DNA of 64,000 nt from an uncultured Actinomycetes bacterium (GTDB lineage Bacteria; Actinomycetota; Actinomycetes; Mycobacteriales; Nakamurellaceae). The notes below the pieces were generated by a model, which made no database searches, was not told the DNA's origin, and was given only the letters and a program-made list of their open reading frames with translations. Below are positions 1 to 8,480 of this stretch, one piece after another. Position numbers and translations under genes: made by a program. The stretch covers positions 1 through 64,000 of the forward strand of contig CALANS010000050.1 of assembly GCA_937926105.1 (NCBI GenBank), given 5' to 3'. Numbering within the stretch: the stretch's first letter is position 1; the number at the start of each line of letters is the position of its first letter.

Positions 1-1002
1 GGCCTTGGTCTCGATGATCGGCAGACCGGTCATGGAGCCGGCGCCCAGGTCGTCGGACAGCTTCGCGCAGCGCTCCAGCAAACGGGAGTGCAGGTAGAAC
101 ACGTCACCGGGGTAGGCCTCGCGGCCCGGCGGGCGGCGCAGCAGCAGCGAGATGGCCCGGTAGGCCTCGGCCTGCTTGGACAGGTCGTCGAAGATGATCA
201 GGACGTGCTTGCCGGCGTACATCCAGTGCTGGCCGATGGCCGAGCCGGTGTACGGAGCCAGCCACTTGTACCCGGCGGAGTCAGATGCCGGGGCGGCGAC
301 GATCGTGGTGTACTCCAGCGCTCCGGAGTCCTCCAAAGCCTGCCGGACACCGGCGATCGTGGAGCCCTTCTGGCCGATCGCCACGTAGATGCAGCGCACC
401 TGCTGGGTCGGATCACCGGAATCCCAGTTGGACTTCTGGTTGATGATGGTGTCCACGCAGACGGCCGTCTTGCCGGTCTTGCGGTCGCCGATGATCAGCT
501 GCCGCTGGCCACGACCGATCGGCGTCATGGAGTCGACGGCCTTGATGCCGGTCTGCAGCGGTTCCTTGACCGCCTGCCGCTGCACCACGGTGGGCGCCTG
601 CAGCTCGAGCTGGCGGTGCGCCTCCGCCTCGATGTCGCCCAGCCCGTCGATCGGGTGGCCCAGCGGGTCCACCACCCGGCCCAGGAAGGCGTCACCGACC
701 GGGACCGACAGCACCTCGCCGGTCCGGGTGACCTGCTGGCCCTCTTCCAGCTTCTCGGCGTCACCCAGGATCACGGCACCGATGGAGCGCACGTCCAGGT
801 TCAGCGCCACGCCCAGCACGCCGCCGGGGAAGGCCAGCAGCTCGTTGGCCATGGTGGAGGGCAGCCCCTCCACGGTGGCGATGCCGTCACCGGTGGAGGA
901 GATGATTCCGACCTCCTCACGGCTCACCGAGGGGGCGTAGTCGGCGACGTAGCCCTCGATCGCGGAGCGGATCTCGTCGGGAGAGATCGTCAACTCGGTC
1001 AT
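1..1002 (-). CDS. atpA: ATP synthase F1 subunit alpha (C-terminus beyond window)
   Basis: This is the alpha subunit of F1F0 ATP synthase, which forms the catalytic hexamer with beta and holds the non-catalytic nucleotide sites on the cytoplasmic side. The first 334 residues are present and the window edge cuts off the C-terminal third. The nucleotide-binding P-loop GDRKTGKT is at residues 172-179, preceded by a conserved [15 protein letters not shown] stretch and followed by the QKGSTIAGV region. The ATG at 1002 begins [11 protein letters not shown], the usual actinobacterial alpha N-terminus. It follows atpH by an 82-bp gap in the standard order B-E-F-H-A. Identification is certain. Confidence 0.98.
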   Translation of the reverse strand, partial: MTELTISPDEIRSAIEGYVADYAPSVSREEVGIISSTGDGIATVEGLPSTMANELLAFPGGVLGVALNLDVRSIGAVILGDAEKLEEGQQVTRTGEVLSVPVGDAFLGRVVDPLGHPIDGLGDIEAEAHRQLELQAPTVVQRQAVKEPLQTGIKAVDSMTPIGRGQRQLIIGDRKTGKTAVCVDTIINQKSNWDSGDPTQQVRCIYVAIGQKGSTIAGVRQALEDSGALEYTTIVAAPASDSAGYKWLAPYTGSAIGQHWMYAGKHVLIIFDDLSKQAEAYRAISLLLRRPPGREAYPGDVFYLHSRLLERCAKLSDDLGAGSMTGLPIIETKA

Positions 1003-1084
1003 CTGATTCCGTTCCTTAGCGTGTTACGTGGTGGTGCCGTGTCAAGCCATGCATGCCTGTGCGGTGTGGTGACGGGCGGGTCGG

Positions 1085-1906
1085 TCACCTCGCCAGCCGC
1101 TGCCGGATGGCGTCCAGTCTGCCGGAGATGCTGCCGTCGATGACCTCGTCACCGACCCGGATGCGCAGCCCGCCCCCGAGCGAGGCGTCGACGATCACAT
1201 GCACCGCCACCTGGCGGGAATACACGGACCCGAGCGCGCCACGCAGTCGCGCGACCTGCTCGGCGTCCAGCGGCGTGGCGGAGGTGACGACGGCGACGAG
1301 CTTGTCCCGTCGCTCCGCGGCCTGCTCGACCAGCAGCGCCACGCCGTGCGAGTACGCGCGGCCGCCGGTGTCGCGGGCCAGGCTGGTCAGCAGGTTGACG
1401 GTCAACTGGTTCACCCGCCGGTCCAGCAGCCGGGTGACCAGGTCCACCCGCCCCTGCGGGGGGGTCGCCGGATCGTCCAGGATGACCGACAGCTCCGGGT
1501 TGGCGTCGATGATGCGGCCGAACCGGAACAGCTGGTCCTCCACCTCGTCCAACTCGCCGGCGCGCTCGGCCTGCAGGAATAGCGCCGTGCGGGACAGCCG
1601 TCGCAACCCGTCGACCAGGTCGCTGCCAGTGGACCAGCGGTGTGCCAGCGCGCCGATGAGGATCTGCAGCGGGCGGTCACCGATCTTGCCGGACAGCAGC
1701 CGAGTGGCCATGTCCGACTTGGCGTCGCCGGCGATGGTGGTCTCGGTGAGCAGCCGACGCAGGTGCGGCTCGCGCGCCAGGACGCCGGCGACCGCGGCGA
1801 GATCCTCGCCGACGGCGGACAGCGCCATCTCGTCCATGGTGGCGGCTGCCGTCAGCAGCTCGCCCGTCGCCTCGGCGAGCGCCTGCTGGGATGCCAGGCC
1901 GGCCAT
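1085..1906 (-). CDS. atpH: ATP synthase F1 subunit delta
   Basis: This is the delta (OSCP) subunit, which links the F1 head to the peripheral b stalk. At 273 aa it is longer than the roughly 180-aa E. coli delta. It shows the conserved C-terminal pattern with LVAVVTSATPLDAEQVARL followed by a short beta strand and a GGLRIRVGDEVIDGSI ending. The N-terminal half is helical and carries the extra actinobacterial length. Unlike Mycobacterium, where delta is fused to a b-type subunit, it has no N-terminal membrane anchor. The start overlaps the atpF stop by one base (TGATG), so translation is coupled. Confidence 0.95.
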   Translation of the reverse strand: MAGLASQQALAEATGELLTAAATMDEMALSAVGEDLAAVAGVLAREPHLRRLLTETTIAGDAKSDMATRLLSGKIGDRPLQILIGALAHRWSTGSDLVDGLRRLSRTALFLQAERAGELDEVEDQLFRFGRIIDANPELSVILDDPATPPQGRVDLVTRLLDRRVNQLTVNLLTSLARDTGGRAYSHGVALLVEQAAERRDKLVAVVTSATPLDAEQVARLRGALGSVYSRQVAVHVIVDASLGGGLRIRVGDEVIDGSISGRLDAIRQRLAR

Positions 1907-2448
1907 CAGCGCTCCAACTCGGCCAAGAAGCGGTCGACCGTGCGGCGCTGGCGGGCCTCATCCTCCAGCGACTCCCCGACCACCTTGCCGGCCAACTCGA
2001 CCGCGGTCCGGCCCAGGTCGGCGCGCAGCTCGGCGACGATTTGCGCCCGCTGGGCGTCCAGCTGGGCGCGGCCGGCCGCGGCGACCCGTTCGGTCTCGGC
2101 GCGCGCCTTGGCCAGCATGTCGTCGTGGATGCTCTGGGCCTGCAGCCGGGCGTCCTCGCGGATCTTCGCCGCCTCCTCGCGGGCGCCCGCCAGCTGCTGG
2201 TTGTACTTCTCCAGTGCGGCCGCCGCGTCGGACTGGGCCTGCTCGGCCTTGGCGATGCCGCCCTCGATCGCCTCGGTACGGGCGGCGTAGGCCTTCTCGA
2301 ACATCGGCCAGGCGAACTTGCCGAGCACGAACACCAGGATCGCGAAACACACGACCCCGATGACAAGTTCACCCCACGGGAGCCCCAGGACGGCCGGGGA
2401 GTTGGACTCCTCGACCGGTGGCGCCATGGCGGCCAGGATGCTTGGCAC
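1906..2448 (-). CDS. atpF: ATP synthase F0 subunit b
   Basis: This is the peripheral-stalk b subunit. It has one N-terminal membrane helix at about residues 25-45 (LVIGVVCFAILVFVLGKF), then a long charged Ala/Glu/Arg coiled coil to the C-terminus at residue 180. That is the classical single-b layout. It lies between atpE and atpH, and its stop overlaps the atpH start. The ATG at 2448 gives MPSILAAMAPP; an internal ATG seven residues later is also possible. Confidence 0.95.
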   Translation of the reverse strand: MPSILAAMAPPVEESNSPAVLGLPWGELVIGVVCFAILVFVLGKFAWPMFEKAYAARTEAIEGGIAKAEQAQSDAAAALEKYNQQLAGAREEAAKIREDARLQAQSIHDDMLAKARAETERVAAAGRAQLDAQRAQIVAELRADLGRTAVELAGKVVGESLEDEARQRRTVDRFLAELER

Positions 2449-2515
2449 GGGCCATCAAACCTTTCACTTGGGTCACCCCACCGCGCCGGGCAGGGTGTCC
2501 GCTGGGCAGGGACGA

Positions 2516-2764
2516 TCAGTAGATGAACGGCACCACGAAGCCGAGCAGCGCCAGCGCCTCGGACACCGCGAAGCCCAGGAAGGCATAGGTGCGGGTCAGG
2601 CCGGCGGACTCGGGCTGGCGGGCCGTGGCCTGGATGTAGGCCGCCCACACGATGCCGACCCCGATACCGGGGCCGATGGCAGCCAGACCGTATCCGATGG
2701 CGCCGAGGTTGCCGGCGATGTCGATGGTCACGTCACCTGCTGCGGCGAGAGCCTGAATGGCCAT
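2516..2764 (-). CDS. atpE: ATP synthase F0 subunit c
   Basis: This is the proteolipid subunit of the rotor ring that carries protons. It has 82 residues forming a two-helix hairpin: helix one is glycine-rich (GAIGYGLAAIGPGIGVGIVW), the loop is ARQPE, and helix two is FLGFAVSEALALLGFVVPF. The proton-binding carboxylate is Glu69. The actinobacterial RQPE polar loop contacts F1. A clear ribosome site (GAAAGGGAG) precedes the ATG. Confidence 0.98.
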   Translation of the reverse strand: MAIQALAAAGDVTIDIAGNLGAIGYGLAAIGPGIGVGIVWAAYIQATARQPESAGLTRTYAFLGFAVSEALALLGFVVPFIY

Positions 2765-2884
2765 GTGGTGCTTCTCCCTTTCGGTGGTACCCGGATCCGC
2801 CGGTGCGGGTCGGGTTGCTACTGCGGTTGCATCGGTTGGTGCGTGTCAGCCCCGGCCCGGACGGCCGGCGGTGTGGAGAGGATG

Positions 2885-3700
2885 TCAGTGCGAATCCGCC
2901 ATGGCGCCTTCCAGGTAAATGGCGGTCAGCAGGACGAACACGTAGGCCTGCAGGGCGCAGATCAGCAGCTCGAAGAACCACAGGCCGACGCTGGCCAGCG
3001 CGGGCAACACCGCCATCACGTAGTCCAGGCCACCGGACTCCAGCAGGTAGATGGTGCCCGCACCGGCCACCACGACCAGCATGTGGCCGGCAAACATGTT
3101 GGCGAACAACCGAACCGCCAACGTGAAGGGCTGCAGCAGGATCTTGGACAGGAACTCCATCGGGATCAGCAGCACGTGCATCGGCCAGGGGATGCCGGGG
3201 ATGACGCACTGGCTCTTGAGGTATCCCAAGACGCCGTGCTTGCGGATGCCCACAAAGTTGTAGAGCACCCAGACCATCAGGGCCAGGCCCGCCGGAAACA
3301 CGAAATGAGAGGTGACGGGGACGGCAGCCACCGGAATGATCTCGTAGATGTTCATCACCAGGATGAACGAGAACATTGTCGCCAGGAACGGGGCCCAGCC
3401 CTTGCCGACCCTGCCCATCACCTCGATGGCAATGCCGTTGCGCACGAAGCCGTAGATGCCCTCGGCGAAGAACTGAAACTTGGTCGGCACGATCTGCGGG
3501 CGCCGGGCAGCCGCCAGGAAGAACCACATGATCGCCACCGTGCCGATAATCAGCAGGCCGACGACCTTCCACGACGCGATGAACGTGCCGTCGCCGACGG
3601 CATCGTAGAAGAACGACTCGTGGACCGAGGGGGGCGTGAAGCCACCGCCATCATCTCCCTGCGCTGCGAGCAGGGTGGTCAGTGCCGAACTGGGACCCAC
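2885..3700 (-). CDS. atpB: ATP synthase F0 subunit a
   Basis: This is the stator subunit forming the proton half-channels next to the c ring. It has 271 aa with five to six hydrophobic helices. The essential arginine lies in LAVRLFANMFAGHM near residue 200, and the C-terminal helix contains ELLICALQAYVFVLLTAIYL. The N-terminus HESFFYDAVGDGTF resembles those of other actinobacterial a subunits. It lies directly upstream of atpE with a 120-bp gap. Confidence 0.97.
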   Translation of the reverse strand: MGPSSALTTLLAAQGDDGGGFTPPSVHESFFYDAVGDGTFIASWKVVGLLIIGTVAIMWFFLAAARRPQIVPTKFQFFAEGIYGFVRNGIAIEVMGRVGKGWAPFLATMFSFILVMNIYEIIPVAAVPVTSHFVFPAGLALMVWVLYNFVGIRKHGVLGYLKSQCVIPGIPWPMHVLLIPMEFLSKILLQPFTLAVRLFANMFAGHMLVVVAGAGTIYLLESGGLDYVMAVLPALASVGLWFFELLICALQAYVFVLLTAIYLEGAMADSH

Positions 3701-3706
3701 CGTGGA

Positions 3707-3985
3707 TTACCTCTCGAGGCTGGCCGGTTGCGACCCGGTCGCCGGGTCTTTCGGTCGATCTGCGCCCGGCTGTGGTTCGCGGCCGTAACGCATCACTACC
3801 GCATACACACCCAGGGCCATGCCGAGGATCGCGCCGATCGGAGTGGCGAATCGGGTTCCCCACCAGTGATCCAACAACCATCCGAGGCCACCCCACACGA
3901 CCAGACCGCCGAGCAGGGTAGACGTCGCGGCCCAACCCAACTGCGTCCCGGTGGACGCGGCTCCCGGCTCAGACCGCTTTGTCAT
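3707..3985 (-). CDS. AtpZ/AtpI-type small membrane protein
   Basis: This is a 92-aa protein with two membrane helices (GWAATSTLLGGLVVWGGLGWLL and PIGAILGMALGVYAVVM) separated by LDHWWGTRF. The pattern matches the AtpZ/AtpI-like family encoded at the head of atp operons. Relatives are proposed to help c-ring assembly or Mg2+ supply; the exact role here is inferred. The ATG at 3985 is preferred. An in-frame GTG at 4027 would add 14 residues, but it sits in an AT-richer stretch (TACTGATAGGGT on the minus strand) that could be the promoter -10 region. It ends six bases before atpB. Confidence 0.75.
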   Translation of the reverse strand: MTKRSEPGAASTGTQLGWAATSTLLGGLVVWGGLGWLLDHWWGTRFATPIGAILGMALGVYAVVMRYGREPQPGADRPKDPATGSQPASLER

Positions 3986-4147
3986 GGCAGATGCGACCCT
4001 ATCAGTACGGTTGGCCCCGATCGGCACCCGGACTGCCCATCCGGACGCCCTGTGGCGAGCCTCTCCCCCGCGGGTCGGCGTGGCTGTCGGGCGGAACGGG
4101 GCGTGGGAGTGCCTCGCCGGGCAGATATCCGATTAGTGCGGGTCGAC

Positions 4148-4696
4148 TCAGCTCGGGTCGACATAGAACAGCTTCGCGGTCCACACGTACCGCAGGTGCG
4201 CACCCATCCAGCACACCAGCCCGATCACCACGGCGATGGCCATCCAGCGCGGCGCGACCGGCCCGTCCGGCGGCAGCAGCACGATCACCATGCCCAGCGC
4301 CACGATCTTGACCAGGTACGCCGCCAGCGCCGTCACCAGCACCGCTCCCGGGTGACGAGCCCCCACCGCCGCGATCACCACGGTGGAGAGGGTGAAGAAG
4401 GCGCCGACGATGCCGATGCCGACGGCCACCCCGGCCAGCCCTCGTCCACCGACGGTGAGCCCGACGATCAGCGCGAGTACCGCTCCGGCGATCAGCAACA
4501 CGATCCAGCACAGCCGCAGGTGCTCGGTCGACCAGGGCCCCGCCGTGCGACTGCGCTGCTCGGCCCGTCGCACCTGTGCCAGTGGGAGGTCGGGGTGTCC
4601 GGCCGACGGATCCGTCACCGGCTCGCCCGTCGCCGCTCCCGCCACCAACCTCTTGCGCACCGGTGTTTCCGTCACGGGTTGCTCACGCCCGGTCAT
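4148..4696 (-). CDS. ATP synthase-associated membrane protein (AtpI-like)
   Basis: This is a 182-aa protein with a hydrophilic N-terminal 60 residues and then four membrane helices, arranged like the AtpI family (two hairpins, ending in a short polar KLFYVDPS tail). Its place between wecA and the AtpZ-like gene matches the mycobacterial atpI position. The start at 4696 has a strong ribosome site (AAAGGAG) and overlaps the wecA stop (ATGA). Similarity is judged from topology and context, so the family assignment is moderate. Confidence 0.65.
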   Translation of the reverse strand: MTGREQPVTETPVRKRLVAGAATGEPVTDPSAGHPDLPLAQVRRAEQRSRTAGPWSTEHLRLCWIVLLIAGAVLALIVGLTVGGRGLAGVAVGIGIVGAFFTLSTVVIAAVGARHPGAVLVTALAAYLVKIVALGMVIVLLPPDGPVAPRWMAIAVVIGLVCWMGAHLRYVWTAKLFYVDPS

Positions 4697-5868
4697 CGGG
4701 GCTCCTTTCGCGCAGTGCTCGCCTCGACCGCTGCCAGGGCCCGCCGCGATCGCAGCCGACGTGCCCTGATCCATGGTCGCAGGGTCACCGCCAGCACCGC
4801 CAGCACCGCCAGCACGGCCGGCCACACCATGCGTTGCCAGGGCACGAACGCCAGCGACACGGCGCCGCCGGAGACCACCGCGGCCCACAGGTAGAACACC
4901 AGCACGGCCTGTCGATGCGTGTGGCCCAGCGCGAGCAGCCGGTGGTGCAGGTGCCGCTTGTCGGCGCTGAACGGGTGCCGGCCCTCGCGGGTGCGCCGGA
5001 CGACCGCCATCAGGAAATCCAGCGAGGGAATGAACACCACGGCCAGCGCGACGATCAGCGGCGCGAGCGCGGCCACCGTGGTGCTGGCGCCCCCGTAGCT
5101 CGTGGAGCTGATCGTGCCGCCGACCGCTACCACGCCCGCGGACATCGCCAGTCCGATGAACATCGATCCCGCGTCGCCCATGAAGATGCGAGCCGGATAG
5201 AAGTTGTGCGGCAGGAACCCGACACAAGCCCCGACCAGGGCCGCGGCGATCAGCGGTGCCTGGGACGCCGAGCTGTCGTCCGCGGACGCCGCCAGCACGT
5301 GTGCGGAGAACACGAACAGGCCGATGCCCGACAGGGCGGCCACACCGGAGAGCAGGCCGTCCAGCCCGTCGATGAAGTTCATCGCGTTGGTCAGCACCAG
5401 CGTGATGAGCACCGTGACCATCGTCGACTGGTACTGATCGAGGGTGACGGTGGTGCCGTCCCCATCTCCCCCGAACGGCAGCCACATCACGATCCATTGC
5501 ACGCCGAAGAACACCAGCAGCGCGGCGGCCAACACCTGGGCGGCGAGCTTGGTGACGGCGTCCAGGTCGAACCGGTCGTCCACCACCCCGACCACGCAAA
5601 TGACGCCGCCCGCCACCACGACGCCGAGCAGTTGGCTGGACGAGCTGAACGCCCGATTCAGCTGCGGCAGTTGGGCGGCCAGCAGCAGGGCCGTGGTGAA
5701 TCCGAGATACACCCCGACACCGCCCATCCGGGGTGTGGGGGTGGAGTGCACGTCCCGGTCGCGGATCGGCGTGAACGCGCGCATCTTGATCGCGGCGAGC
5801 CGGATCACCCCGGTCACCAGGAACGCCACCAGCGCCGACACGCCGAAGATCAGCGCATACTCCCGCAT
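4693..5868 (-). CDS. wecA: Undecaprenyl/decaprenyl-phosphate GlcNAc-1-phosphate transferase
   Basis: This is a membrane glycosyl-1-phosphate transferase of the MraY/WecA family. It loads N-acetylglucosamine-1-phosphate onto the polyprenyl-phosphate carrier, the first lipid-linked step of mycobacterial-type arabinogalactan linker synthesis. Its 391 aa form about 11 helices. Diagnostic motifs are TPRMGGVGVYLG near the start, the acidic VVDDRFDLDAVTK, NAMNFIDGLDGLLSG, FLPHNFYPARIFMGDAGSMFIG and the cytoplasmic loop KRHLHHRLLALGHTHRQ. The gene is immediately upstream of atpI, as in Mycobacterium (Rv1302/rfe). The start could instead be a GTG seven codons upstream. Confidence 0.93.
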   Translation of the reverse strand: MREYALIFGVSALVAFLVTGVIRLAAIKMRAFTPIRDRDVHSTPTPRMGGVGVYLGFTTALLLAAQLPQLNRAFSSSSQLLGVVVAGGVICVVGVVDDRFDLDAVTKLAAQVLAAALLVFFGVQWIVMWLPFGGDGDGTTVTLDQYQSTMVTVLITLVLTNAMNFIDGLDGLLSGVAALSGIGLFVFSAHVLAASADDSSASQAPLIAAALVGACVGFLPHNFYPARIFMGDAGSMFIGLAMSAGVVAVGGTISSTSYGGASTTVAALAPLIVALAVVFIPSLDFLMAVVRRTREGRHPFSADKRHLHHRLLALGHTHRQAVLVFYLWAAVVSGGAVSLAFVPWQRMVWPAVLAVLAVLAVTLRPWIRARRLRSRRALAAVEASTARKEPR

Positions 5869-6069
5869 TGGCAGGATGAAGGTGGGCACCGACCCAGGGT
5901 AGTGGCCGGGGGGCCGCGCCCGGCGGCGGAACCGACGGCGCGCGGCGGGCGTCACACCGCGGACCTCCGGATCCGGTGGCGGCCATGCCACTTGCAAAGG
6001 GGATGCCACCATGTCCGGCAGCGACGGCGCTGTCCGCCGCCGGCGCAGTATCCACACCGTGCCGGCACC

Positions 6070-6753
6070 ATGACCGACGAAGGGCCACGAGATCCCATGA
6101 CACACCCCGCATCCGGACCAGGACCGGCCCAACCTGGACCGCCCCAGCCCGGACCGCCCCAGCCCGGACCGCCCCAGCCGGCCGGGCAGGGCGCGCCCGG
6201 CTGGATGCCACCATCCGGGTCGTGGCAGCACGCCGCGGCGGGCCCGTGGAATCCCCAGGCGGGCGCGCACCCGGGACAGCAGAGTCAGCCGGGCCAGCCG
6301 GGACAGCCGGCTCAGCAAGGTCAGCCAGGCGTGCTAGGCCAGCCAGGTGTACCGGGCCAGCCGGGCCAACCGGGACAGCCGGCTCAGCAGGGTCAGGCTG
6401 CCGGGCCCGGATCGCCCACTGCGGTAGCACTGTGCCGAGTGCTCGCGCTACTCGCGACGCCGCTGGGCCTGTCCATCCCGTTCGACTCGAGTTGCCTGTG
6501 GGCCAGTACGACAGCCTGGGCGGCGTTCGCCATGCTGGCGGCGCTGGTCCAGGCGGCCCCGCTGCTGTCCGCGAGCCTGGGCTGGACACCGCGACGCGGC
6601 TGGACGGTCGGCGCGGTCGGCACTGCGGCGCTCCTGCTGTTCTGGCTGCTGGTGGCGTTGCCCAGTGTCGGGTCTAACACCGGATTCACGCTGACCGTGG
6701 CGGCCGCGGCCGCGGCGGCCGGATCGCTGTTCGGGCCTGGCCGGAGGTTCTGA
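6070..6753 (+). CDS. Unknown membrane protein with Pro/Gln/Gly-rich repeat head
   Basis: The product has 227 aa and no family was recognised. Residues 10-115 are low-complexity: first QPGPP repeats, then GQPGQPGQPAQQ repeats resembling collagen-like GXY runs. Residues 120-225 hold about four hydrophobic segments (for example ALLLFWLLVALPSVGSN and an Ala/Gly-rich last helix). A cytoplasmic repeat tail on a small integral membrane protein is the likely shape. The ATG at 6070 has a weak ribosome site, and an ATG at 6097 is an alternative. It overlaps the next gene by one base (TGATG). The pair is inserted, on the opposite strand, into the conserved wecA-sua5 order. Confidence 0.6.
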   Translation: MTDEGPRDPMTHPASGPGPAQPGPPQPGPPQPGPPQPAGQGAPGWMPPSGSWQHAAAGPWNPQAGAHPGQQSQPGQPGQPAQQGQPGVLGQPGVPGQPGQPGQPAQQGQAAGPGSPTAVALCRVLALLATPLGLSIPFDSSCLWASTTAWAAFAMLAALVQAAPLLSASLGWTPRRGWTVGAVGTAALLLFWLLVALPSVGSNTGFTLTVAAAAAAAGSLFGPGRRF

Positions 6754-7328
6754 TGGGGCTCCGCGGGCACCGTACCGAACCGGCCACGGCACGGCTGGGG
6801 CGATCGGGCGCGCTGCTGGTGGGAGCCGCGTGCTGCGCGGTGCTGGCCCTGGCGTTGCCCTGGTCCTCCGGCACCGACTCGACCTACATCCCCGGCTGGT
6901 ATGTGCCCGGCATGTGCACCACGGTGCACGACAGCGACGGCTGGCCGACGATGGATTGCACGCCGGGCATGATCTCGCCTGGCATCTTCATGCCGGGGAT
7001 CGGCGCCTACGGCGGCAAGGACACCGAGATCCGAGTATTCCTGGTGGCGATCGTGGCGCTGGTGGCGCTGGCCCGCCGTCGGCACCGGCCGTCGTTCGCG
7101 ACCGCGGCGGTGCTGCTGGCAGGCGTCGGCCTGGTCCTTGCCGGGCTGCGTCCCCGAGCCGGGCAGATCGCCTATCTGGCCGGCATGGCGCTGCTGATCA
7201 TCGCGCTGCGCGCCGATGGGCTGCTCGGCCGCCGCGCTATGCCCTTGCCCGGTCTGCCCGGGCAAGGGCATAGCGGCGGCGCAACCACTCCTCAGCCGCC
7301 TGCCGGAACGACCTCACCCGCCACCTGA
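6753..7328 (+). CDS. Unknown membrane protein
   Basis: The product has 191 aa and was not assigned to a family. A first helix (ALLVGAACCAVLALALPW) leads into an extracytoplasmic loop of about 60 residues rich in Gly, Pro and Met with two cysteines (VPGMCTTVHD, MDCTPGMISPG). Three more hydrophobic segments follow and then a hydrophilic tail. It is coupled to the upstream repeat protein and may act with it. Its last 30 codons run through the long hairpin at 7235-7275 and overlap the end of sua5 on the other strand by 37 bases. Confidence 0.6.
   Translation: MGLRGHRTEPATARLGRSGALLVGAACCAVLALALPWSSGTDSTYIPGWYVPGMCTTVHDSDGWPTMDCTPGMISPGIFMPGIGAYGGKDTEIRVFLVAIVALVALARRRHRPSFATAAVLLAGVGLVLAGLRPRAGQIAYLAGMALLIIALRADGLLGRRAMPLPGLPGQGHSGGATTPQPPAGTTSPAT
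7235..7275. terminator. 18-bp perfect hairpin after sua5
   Basis: The inverted arms 7235-7252 and 7258-7275 pair perfectly around a 5-base loop. The hairpin begins 17 bases beyond the sua5 stop and lies inside the last codons of the convergent membrane-protein gene. There is no T tract on either side. Position after a stop codon suggests a transcription terminator for sua5; the role is inferred. Confidence 0.6.
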
Positions 7329-7939
7329 CGCAGCCGGTCCAGGGTCACCGCCCCCTGCCGAAGCACCCGGGGAGTCTCCCCCGTCAAGTCCACGATGGTG
7401 GAGGCCACCCCGATTGGGGCGACCCCGCCATCCAGATACACCGCAACATCCGGGCCCAACTGTTCGCGGGCCTGCTCGGCGGTGGTGGCCGGCGGCTGGC
7501 CGCTGCGGTTGGCACTGGACACGGCCATCGGACCGACCGCGCGCAGCAGGTCCAGCGCCACCGGGTGCAGCGGCATCCGCACCATCACGGTGCCCGCGGT
7601 GTCCCCCAGGTCCCACGCCAGCGACGGAGCATGCGGGAGCACCAGCGACAGCCCGCCCGGCCAGAACGCCTCGATCAGGGTGCGGGCGGTCGGCGTGACC
7701 TGCAGCACCAGCCCGTCGATGGTCGCCCATGACCCGACCAATACCGGCACCGGCATATCCGGCCCACGCCCCTTGGCCGCCAGCAGCGCCCGAACCGCCG
7801 TCGCATTGAAGGCGTCCGCGCCGATTCCGTAAACGGTGTCGGTCGGCAACACGACCAGCGACCCCGACCGGGCCGCGGCCGCTGCTGCATCCAGGCCGTC
7901 ATGTCGCTGTGTGTGATCCGCGCAGTCGTACATCGTCAC
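7292..7939 (-). CDS. L-threonylcarbamoyladenylate synthase (Sua5/YrdC/YwlC family)
   Basis: The enzyme makes threonylcarbamoyl-AMP from threonine, bicarbonate and ATP for the t6A modification of ANN-decoding tRNAs. It has 215 aa and shows the YrdC-fold motifs LPTDTVYGIGADAFN (residues about 31-45), KGRGPDMPVPVLV, FWPGGLSLVLP and MAVSSANRSGQPP, plus STIVDLTG near the end. It has no C-terminal Sua5 domain. A GTG at 7939 or an ATG two codons later can serve as start. Placement next to prmC/prfA matches Mycobacterium. Confidence 0.93.
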   Translation of the reverse strand: MTMYDCADHTQRHDGLDAAAAAARSGSLVVLPTDTVYGIGADAFNATAVRALLAAKGRGPDMPVPVLVGSWATIDGLVLQVTPTARTLIEAFWPGGLSLVLPHAPSLAWDLGDTAGTVMVRMPLHPVALDLLRAVGPMAVSSANRSGQPPATTAEQAREQLGPDVAVYLDGGVAPIGVASTIVDLTGETPRVLRQGAVTLDRLRQVAGEVVPAGG

Positions 7940-7943
7940 CGGG

Positions 7944-8474
7944 TCAGTCTGTCACTCGCCCGGCAAGCATCCGGCGACCGGCCAGCGTCACTCCCGCCGC
8001 GGCCAGCACATGCCACACGGCATGCCCTTGCAGCAGCGCCTGCGGCCGGCACCAGGGGCGGCCGGTTCGGCTGCGCCGGGCCACCAGTGCCCCCGTAATC
8101 AGCAGCCCGGCGGGCGTCGCCAGCGCACGCAGGCTTGCCCCGGCCTGCCGGTTGAGTCCGAGCAGCACCCCTGCCGCGCAGGACGTCACCATCGCGGCCA
8201 GCGAAAGGTCGTGCACGCGGCGGGAGAGTCGATCACCCGGGCCATGAAACCCCGCGCTACCGGCCGCGTTCGCGGCCAGCGCGGCAGCCAGCGCCCGGCC
8301 AACGAGGGCGTCCACGCCGCGAGCGTCGGTCAGCGCCCGACCCAACGCGAGCGCACCCACCGCCAGCGCCACCGACGACCCGGCGCTCACCGGCTGCGCG
8401 ATCCATCCGGGCCGCAGCGCCTCCCCGTCGGCACGCCCCGGATGGCGGTGGTCAGGAACCCGGGCGAACGGCAC
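7944..8474 (-). CDS. CREST-like polytopic membrane protein
   Basis: This is a 176-aa protein with about six hydrophobic segments. Its polar residues match the CREST hydrolase pattern (alkaline ceramidase, PAQR receptor, Per1): an early AAGSAGFHGPGD segment with Ser and His, then RRVHDLSL with His-Asp, and a late GHAVWHVL segment with a His-x3-His pair. In CREST proteins these form a zinc-dependent amide-hydrolase site. Activity here is inferred and the substrate is unknown. It starts with GTG six bases after prmC and ends four bases before sua5, so it belongs to that operon. Confidence 0.6.
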   Translation of the reverse strand: MPFARVPDHRHPGRADGEALRPGWIAQPVSAGSSVALAVGALALGRALTDARGVDALVGRALAAALAANAAGSAGFHGPGDRLSRRVHDLSLAAMVTSCAAGVLLGLNRQAGASLRALATPAGLLITGALVARRSRTGRPWCRPQALLQGHAVWHVLAAAGVTLAGRRMLAGRVTD

Positions 8475-8480
8475 TGCGGA

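Noticed and set aside
88..1143. Long plus-strand open frame across the atpA region
   Set aside because: It is antisense to atpA, has His/Gly/Asp-rich composition typical of high-GC shadow frames and no ribosome site.
2318..4894. 858-aa plus-strand open frame over the atp genes
   Set aside because: It covers atpF-atpE-atpB antisense, is rich in Gln/His/Arg and matches no fold; the minus-strand genes explain the sequence.
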